Source: Lawsonibacter sp. (GTDB lineage Bacteria > Bacillota > Clostridia > Oscillospirales > Oscillospiraceae). From it: a stretch of 8,735 nucleotides of DNA. Location: the NCBI GenBank assembly GCA_022793355.1, contig JAAWCR010000059.1, positions 1 through 8,735 of the forward strand. Reading direction: 5' to 3'. This document shows positions 4,859-8,735 of this stretch, one piece after another; position 1 is the stretch's first letter, and each line of letters opens with the position of its first letter. The notes under the pieces are model-generated. The model did no database searches. It saw only the letters and a program-made list of their open reading frames with translations, and was not told the DNA's origin. The position numbers were made by a program, and so were the translations under genes.

Positions 4859-7156
4859 TCACCGGATCAGGGTATTTTCCACGGGAACCTCCTCCCGGGT
4901 CTCCTGGGAGGAGAAATAGTAGCTCAGCACGTCCGCCGTGAGCTGGGACAGGTCGCCGCCCCCCTCACCGTGCTCCACCACCATGGCCACGGCAATCTCC
5001 GGGTCCTCGTAAGGGGCGAAGCAGACAAAGACGGAGTGGGCATCGGAGCTGACGCTGCCGGTCTGGGCGGTGCCTGTCTTGGCCCCGGCCCGGAAGGGCA
5101 GATTGGCGAAGGCCGCCCGCACCGAGCCGTCAGTGGTCAGAGCCAGCATACCCTTCTTAACCGCCTCCAGATTCTCATCCTTGATGTTGATGGTGCCCAA
5201 CACCTCCGGCTCATAGGTGTAGGCCACCTGGGTAAAGTCGTTGGTCTTGACCTCCTTCAGCAGATGGGCCGCGTGGCGGGTGCCCCCGTTGACCAGGGTG
5301 GCGATATAGTTTGCCAGCTGAAGGGGGGTGAACTGGCTGCTCTCCTGGCCGATGGCAACCGAGAGGGTGTTGCCGTTATACCAGGTCTGACCATGAGATT
5401 CGGTGTACTCCGGGCTGGCCATAACGCCGGTGCTCTCCCCCAGTTCGATGCCGGTGTGCTCCCCCAGGCCGAAGAGAGCGGCGTATTTATCCAGCCGTTC
5501 AATGCCCAGCTGGCGGCCTACATCGAAGAAGAAGTAGTTGCAGGAGACCTTGATGGCCTCGCTCACGTCAATCAGCCCGTGCTTGCCGCCGTACTGCCGG
5601 TAAATCCAGCACATGGGTCCGTCGGGGGTGTAGTAGGTGTAGCGCCCCTCGTCCTTGATTTTGGTTTTTGGGGTGATGATGCCCTCCTCCAGTCCGGCGA
5701 CGGCGGTGGTCATCTTAAAGGTGGAGCCGGGGGGATAGGCCCCCTGAAAGGCCCTGTTGAGGAAGGGACGCAGGGGGTCGTCGCTCTTCTCCTGCACCTC
5801 GGCGGCATAATTGGACAAATCGAAGGTGGGGTAGGAGACGGCGGCCAGCACCTCGGCGGACTTCACGTCCAGCACCACGCAGGCGGCGCCCTCCGCCCCC
5901 AGCTCCTGCCGGTCCGGCATTTTCTCGGCGAACAGGTTCTCGATATAGGCCTGCAAATTGATGTCCAGGGTGAGCATTACGTTGCCCCCCGGCTCCGGCT
6001 CGGACAGCCACTCCTCCGAGACGATACGCCCCTTGGTGTTCCGCTCCACCGTCCGCACCCCCGGCGTGCCCCGGAGGTAGCGCTCAAAGGCCTGCTCCGC
6101 CCCGCCCCGGCCCACCTTGTCGTTCATGCTGTAGTCCCCTGTGCCGTCCCCGTCCAGGTCCAGGCTGGTATAGTACTCCACCTCGTCGGGGAAGATGGCG
6201 GTCACCTGACCCAGGAGGTGGGCGGCGTATTTGGTGTGGTACTGGCGCACTGTGGTGGCTTCGATGACCACGCCGGTGAGGCCCTGCTCCTTCACGCGGG
6301 AGATGAAGTCGATGTCCACATCGGAGGCAAAGACGTATTCGTTGGCGATATAGGCCCCGGTGGAGCGGAGATACAGCTCGTAGAGTACCCCCGCTGCGGC
6401 CCGGGCGTCGGCTTTGGGTAGGTCGCCGATGTTCAGCACGGGGACGGACTGTCCGGCTTTTTCCGCCGCCTTCCGGTCCGCCGCCCCTTCCCCCGCCAGC
6501 GCAAAGCTCTCGCACATTTTGCCCAGCAGCTCCTCCGCAGTGGGCAGGGACTTGGGGGCCTCCGGCTCGGGAGGGGCCTCCTCCTTCTTGCTCCCGCCCT
6601 TCAGGAAGCCTTTGATCCGGTCCAGCAGTCCGGGCTCCTTCGCCGGGGCGGCCTCCTCCGGCTCCGGGGCGGGGGCGTCAGCGGTGGGGTCCTCAATCCA
6701 CTTCATCCGCACCGCCAGCCGCCCCAGCCGGGTGAGAGTTTTAACCACGTTTCCCTCCTCGTCCCGGCCGGTGACGAAATAGGGGTCGCTGGTGGTAAAG
6801 GAGAAGGGGGCGGTCCGGGTAATGGGCAGCGTGTCCGTCCACTCCACTCCCTCGGTTCGGGCGGCGGCGATGAGGTCCAGAATTATATCGTTGCGCGCCT
6901 CGTCCATGACGCTGGTGTCCAGGCGGACCTGATAGATGACCCGGTTGGACACCAGGACCTGTCCGTTCCGGTCCAGAATCTGGCCCCGGGCGGCCCCCAC
7001 GGTCTGGCTCTCCGCGATTTTCTTCTGGGTCGCCTCATAGTAGCTTTGGCCGTTGTTGATTTGCAGGTCGTACAGCGTCGCCCCCATGGAGGTGACGATA
7101 ACCGCCAGCAGCAGCACCAGGGCCCACACCCGGCGGTGAAATTGTTTGGAATCCAT
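4859..7156 (-). CDS. mrdA: penicillin-binding protein 2 (elongation-type class B transpeptidase), 765 aa
   Basis: A class B PBP that cross-links peptidoglycan during lateral growth, working with MreC/MreD and a RodA-type glycosyltransferase outside the membrane. The start has AAGGAG (7163-7168) 6 bases upstream. One N-terminal membrane anchor spans about residues 10-28 (VWALVLLLAVIVTSMGATL). The pedestal/dimerisation domain includes GAARGQILDRNGQVLVSN (54-71). The transpeptidase domain shows the catalytic S478-T-F-K481 in PPGSTFKMT, S538-C-N540, and K693-T-G in GAKTGTAQTG. At 765 residues it is longer than typical PBP2 (about 600-700), because of a Pro/Ala/Glu-rich insertion at about 158-201 and neighbouring poorly conserved sequence. 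A DLDGDG segment at 333-338 resembles a calcium-binding loop. Gene order maf-mreC-mreD-PBP2 confirms the elongasome role over the division PBP (FtsI). Its ribosome-binding site adjoins the mreD stop, so the two are probably co-expressed. SpoVD-type roles are less likely: no PASTA domain is seen. Confidence 0.94.
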   Translation of the reverse strand: MDSKQFHRRVWALVLLLAVIVTSMGATLYDLQINNGQSYYEATQKKIAESQTVGAARGQILDRNGQVLVSNRVIYQVRLDTSVMDEARNDIILDLIAAARTEGVEWTDTLPITRTAPFSFTTSDPYFVTGRDEEGNVVKTLTRLGRLAVRMKWIEDPTADAPAPEPEEAAPAKEPGLLDRIKGFLKGGSKKEEAPPEPEAPKSLPTAEELLGKMCESFALAGEGAADRKAAEKAGQSVPVLNIGDLPKADARAAAGVLYELYLRSTGAYIANEYVFASDVDIDFISRVKEQGLTGVVIEATTVRQYHTKYAAHLLGQVTAIFPDEVEYYTSLDLDGDGTGDYSMNDKVGRGGAEQAFERYLRGTPGVRTVERNTKGRIVSEEWLSEPEPGGNVMLTLDINLQAYIENLFAEKMPDRQELGAEGAACVVLDVKSAEVLAAVSYPTFDLSNYAAEVQEKSDDPLRPFLNRAFQGAYPPGSTFKMTTAVAGLEEGIITPKTKIKDEGRYTYYTPDGPMCWIYRQYGGKHGLIDVSEAIKVSCNYFFFDVGRQLGIERLDKYAALFGLGEHTGIELGESTGVMASPEYTESHGQTWYNGNTLSVAIGQESSQFTPLQLANYIATLVNGGTRHAAHLLKEVKTNDFTQVAYTYEPEVLGTINIKDENLEAVKKGMLALTTDGSVRAAFANLPFRAGAKTGTAQTGSVSSDAHSVFVCFAPYEDPEIAVAMVVEHGEGGGDLSQLTADVLSYYFSSQETREEVPVENTLIR

Positions 7157-7168
7157 ATCGTTCTCCTT

Positions 7169-7681
7169 CTACGCCAGCCTGGTTCCGCCCACCCGGTTGT
7201 AGATGGCCCGGAAGAGCAGCCACACCAAGGGGGTCCAGGCCATGGACCAGAGGAACTCCGGAACGGCCACCTGGAGCAGCTCGGACAGGCCGGCGGCGTT
7301 GGTGAGAAGCCCCCGGGCCACCCGGAGCAGATCCAGCAGCCCCAGCACGCCGGCGGAGCAAATCAGGCAGCCGGGGAAGGACTGGCTCAGGGCGTATTGG
7401 GATACCGCCCCCATCAGCATGCCGGCCACGGCCAGGTAGAGCACCAGCGCGCCGAAGCCGCCGGGGTAGGCCAGCTCCCACAGCAGCCCCACTGCCAGCC
7501 CGAAGCCAGTGCCGGCATAGGCCCCCTCCAGCACCGCCACCGCCGCCACCGCCAGGGGCAGCAGCACGGGGGACACCCCCATCAGGGGGTAGCGTGGCAA
7601 TATATAGGCGTCCAGCACCCACACGGGCAGAAGCCCCAGTGTGTAGATAAACCATTTGTGGAAAAGATCACGTCGGGTCAT
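7169..7681 (-). CDS. mreD: rod shape-determining protein MreD, 170 aa
   Basis: MreD is the small polytopic membrane subunit of the Rod/elongation complex and binds MreC. It is poorly conserved, so the call rests on hydrophobicity and on its position between mreC and PBP2. The start at 7681 is chosen because AAGGAG (7690-7695) is 8 bases upstream; an in-frame ATG at 7708 lies before that site and is unlikely. About five to six membrane segments can be seen, roughly at residues 11-29, 35-52, 55-72, 77-97, 104-122 and 137-158, with a basic N-terminus (MTRRDLFHKW) and a basic tail (RAIYNRVGGTR). Length is typical for MreD. A strong hairpin lies in the 56-base gap after mreC, possibly affecting the relative yield of the downstream genes. 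The PBP2 start is 12 bases after its stop. I am confident of the membrane protein and fairly confident of MreD. Confidence 0.85.
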   Translation of the reverse strand: MTRRDLFHKWFIYTLGLLPVWVLDAYILPRYPLMGVSPVLLPLAVAAVAVLEGAYAGTGFGLAVGLLWELAYPGGFGALVLYLAVAGMLMGAVSQYALSQSFPGCLICSAGVLGLLDLLRVARGLLTNAAGLSELLQVAVPEFLWSMAWTPLVWLLFRAIYNRVGGTRLA

Positions 7682-7704
7682 TTCAGGCGCTCCTTGGTCT
7701 GCCG

Positions 7705-7731
7705 TCAAGGGCAGCCCGCGGCCGCCCCTGA
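7705..7731 (-). repeat. strong hairpin in the mreC-mreD gap
   Basis: On the minus-strand RNA, UCAGGGGCGGCC (from 7731) can pair with GGCUGCCCUUGA around a GCG loop: 12 pairs, two of them G-U. It ends 9 bases before the mreD ribosome-binding site. The following bases are CGGCAGACC, so there is no T-tract and it is not an intrinsic terminator. It could protect the mreC message from 3' decay or tune read-through into mreD-PBP2-mrp. Confidence 0.5.
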
Positions 7732-7737
7732 CGATGG

Positions 7738-8580
7738 TTATTCCGTAATATCAAAGTTTTTGATTACAAACACCTCAATCAGGGAATCCAGAGTGACGGA
7801 AGGGACAATCACAGCGTAGCGGATCTGTCCGGAGGGATCGGTAAAGACCCCCTCCACCTGGCCCACCTCCAGTCCGGAGGGGAACATGTCGCCCCGTCCA
7901 GAGGTGAGCACCTCGTCTCCGGTTACCAGCTGAGCCCCCTCGGGCAGATAGTTCAGCTTCAGCTTGCCCTGGTTCATCAGGGAAAAATCCCCCTCCAGCA
8001 CGCCGGCGGAGTAGGTGCGGGTGACGATTCCCCCCATCTCGGTCTCAGTGTTGATAACAGTAGACACAGTGGACCAATTGATCCCTGTCTTGTCCACCAC
8101 CCCCACCAGCACGCCGGTTTCGGTAATCACGCAGTCGCCCGCCTGGATGCCGTCGCTGGAGCCCTTGCTCAAGGTGAGGGTGGACTCCCAGTTGGAATTG
8201 GAGCGGGCGGTGACCTTGGCGGTTTCCAGGTCAAAGCTGCGCCGCCGCTCCTTCAGTTCCAGCAGCTGGCGCAGCTGCTCGTTCTCCCGGCTGGCCTCCT
8301 CGCCCTGGCGCACCTTCTCCTCCAGCTCCCGCACCTGGGCGCGCAGGTCGGCCAGCTCTCGCTCCACCTCCCCGTAGCGGAACATATAGCCGTAAACCCC
8401 CTCCGCCCAATCGGCGGCGGCGGCGACCCCGTTCCGGATGGGGCTTGCCACGGTGGTGGCGATGTTGGACAGAAAATCCGCCTCCCCGCCCATCACATAG
8501 GAGAATACCCCTATGAGAATGGACAGCAGCAGGGCAATGACCAGCAGCAGTATTCCGTTTTGCCGGAGAAAATCTTTCAC
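7738..8580 (-). CDS. mreC: rod shape-determining protein MreC, 280 aa
   Basis: MreC is the bitopic scaffold of the elongasome; its outer beta-domains bind and activate PBP2. A GTG start at 8580 is chosen: AAGGAG (8589-8594) lies 8 bases upstream, and the GTG overlaps the maf stop as GTGA. The short cytoplasmic start VKDFLRQNG is followed by a membrane helix (about 10-28, ILLLVIALLLSILIGVFSY). Next is a conserved helix with ATTVASPIRNG, then a coiled coil at about 70-115 (EVERELADLRAQVRELEEK... ENEQLRQLLELKERR). The MreC beta-domain pair then runs to the end, with ETAKVTARSNSNWESTLTLSKGS, the GVLVGVVDKTG repeat, GGIVTR, GDEVLTSGRGDMFPSGLEVG and a GQIRYAVIVP strand. Length is normal for the family. 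mreB, often just upstream, is absent here: maf directly precedes mreC. Confidence 0.95.
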   Translation of the reverse strand: MKDFLRQNGILLLVIALLLSILIGVFSYVMGGEADFLSNIATTVASPIRNGVAAAADWAEGVYGYMFRYGEVERELADLRAQVRELEEKVRQGEEASRENEQLRQLLELKERRRSFDLETAKVTARSNSNWESTLTLSKGSSDGIQAGDCVITETGVLVGVVDKTGINWSTVSTVINTETEMGGIVTRTYSAGVLEGDFSLMNQGKLKLNYLPEGAQLVTGDEVLTSGRGDMFPSGLEVGQVEGVFTDPSGQIRYAVIVPSVTLDSLIEVFVIKNFDITE

Positions 8581-8735
8581 GTCGTTTGCTCCTTCTCGGC
8601 AGCCAGGGCCAAAACGTCCACGCCAAACCCTGCCAGCAGCCGGGCCAGCCGGCACACCGGCAGGCCCATCACATTGTAGTAATCCCCGGAAATGCCCTCC
8701 ACCAGCACGCAGCCGTAGCCCTGGATGCCATAGGC
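8577..8735 (-). CDS. maf: Maf-like nucleoside triphosphate pyrophosphatase, C-terminal 52 residues
   Basis: Only the end of the gene is in the window, translated from the right edge: it begins AYGIQGYGCVLVEGISGDYY and continues NVMGLPVCRLARLLAGFG to the stop TGA (8579-8577). This matches the well-conserved Maf C-terminus, where AYxIQGxG, the LVExIxGDYxNVxGLP stretch and a closing helix are diagnostic. Maf proteins hydrolyse nucleoside triphosphates such as dTTP/UTP or modified nucleotides to monophosphates, in housekeeping and linked to septum control in Bacillus. The active-site residues of the N-terminal half are outside the window. The stop overlaps the mreC GTG start (GTGA), and the AAGGAG serving mreC lies within the last maf codons, so mreC translation is coupled to maf. 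The maf-mre linkage is familiar from Bacillus (maf-radC-mreB-mreC-mreD). The final residues AAEKEQTT are non-conserved. Confidence 0.92.
   Translation of the reverse strand, partial: AYGIQGYGCVLVEGISGDYYNVMGLPVCRLARLLAGFGVDVLALAAEKEQTT

Noticed and set aside
4970..6421. 483-codon forward frame antisense to the PBP2 gene
   Set aside because: The translation is rich in Gly, His, Val and Leu with no domain signature, and the opposite strand encodes a PBP2 with all three catalytic motifs.
7682..7708. N-terminal extension of MreD by nine residues
   Set aside because: The AAGGAG at 7690-7695 would lie inside the extension; it is properly spaced for the ATG at 7681.
8581..8655. N-terminal extension of MreC by 25 residues
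   Set aside because: It would overlap the maf coding end, adds a Gly/Arg-rich segment ahead of the membrane helix, and has no ribosome-binding site; the GTG at 8580 has one.

Overview
This window looks like chromosome of a GC-rich Firmicute. Strong AAGGAG ribosome-binding sites, small intergenic gaps, and the mix of gene types (a COG2509-like flavoprotein, a cysteine-headed Mrp ATPase, MreC/MreD/PBP2) suggest a clostridial, probably Oscillospiraceae-type, gut bacterium. That assignment is inference from style and gene content, not from a search.

Layout. Positions 1-1349 hold two forward genes: the end of an FAD-dependent dehydrogenase and a complete MBL-fold hydrolase. A 329-base gap (1350-1678) follows. 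It carries a cluster of same-strand DnaA-box sequences, two of them perfect, in an AT-richer stretch, and it leads into mnmE (1679-3055), the tRNA-U34 modification GTPase, closed by a clear intrinsic terminator. Positions 3085-3925 form an AT-rich island with an unrecognised 81-residue protein on the minus strand and, divergently, two tandem XRE-type helix-turn-helix proteins. The control region between them has a good minus-strand promoter and two inverted repeats that look like operators. A second strong hairpin closes the island.

From 3966 to the right edge everything is on the minus strand. Read in transcription order it is maf (end only), mreC, mreD, a PBP2 (mrdA type) and mrp. maf overlaps mreC by 4 bases, and the PBP2 ribosome-binding site sits at the end of mreD, so maf to PBP2 is very probably one transcript for cell elongation: MreC and MreD are the membrane part of the elongasome and PBP2 is its transpeptidase. 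Mrp, an Fe-S carrier ATPase, follows after 80 bases. mreB is not between maf and mreC, and minCD is not after PBP2, unlike the arrangement known from Bacillus and many clostridia.

The most interesting items are the DnaA-box cluster ahead of mnmE (a possible origin element or DnaA-controlled promoter), the AT-rich regulator island with its operator-like repeats, and odd insertions inside PBP2. No complete new defence or mobile system is visible; the island is the only candidate for something undescribed. No tRNA, rRNA, CRISPR array or insertion sequence was seen.
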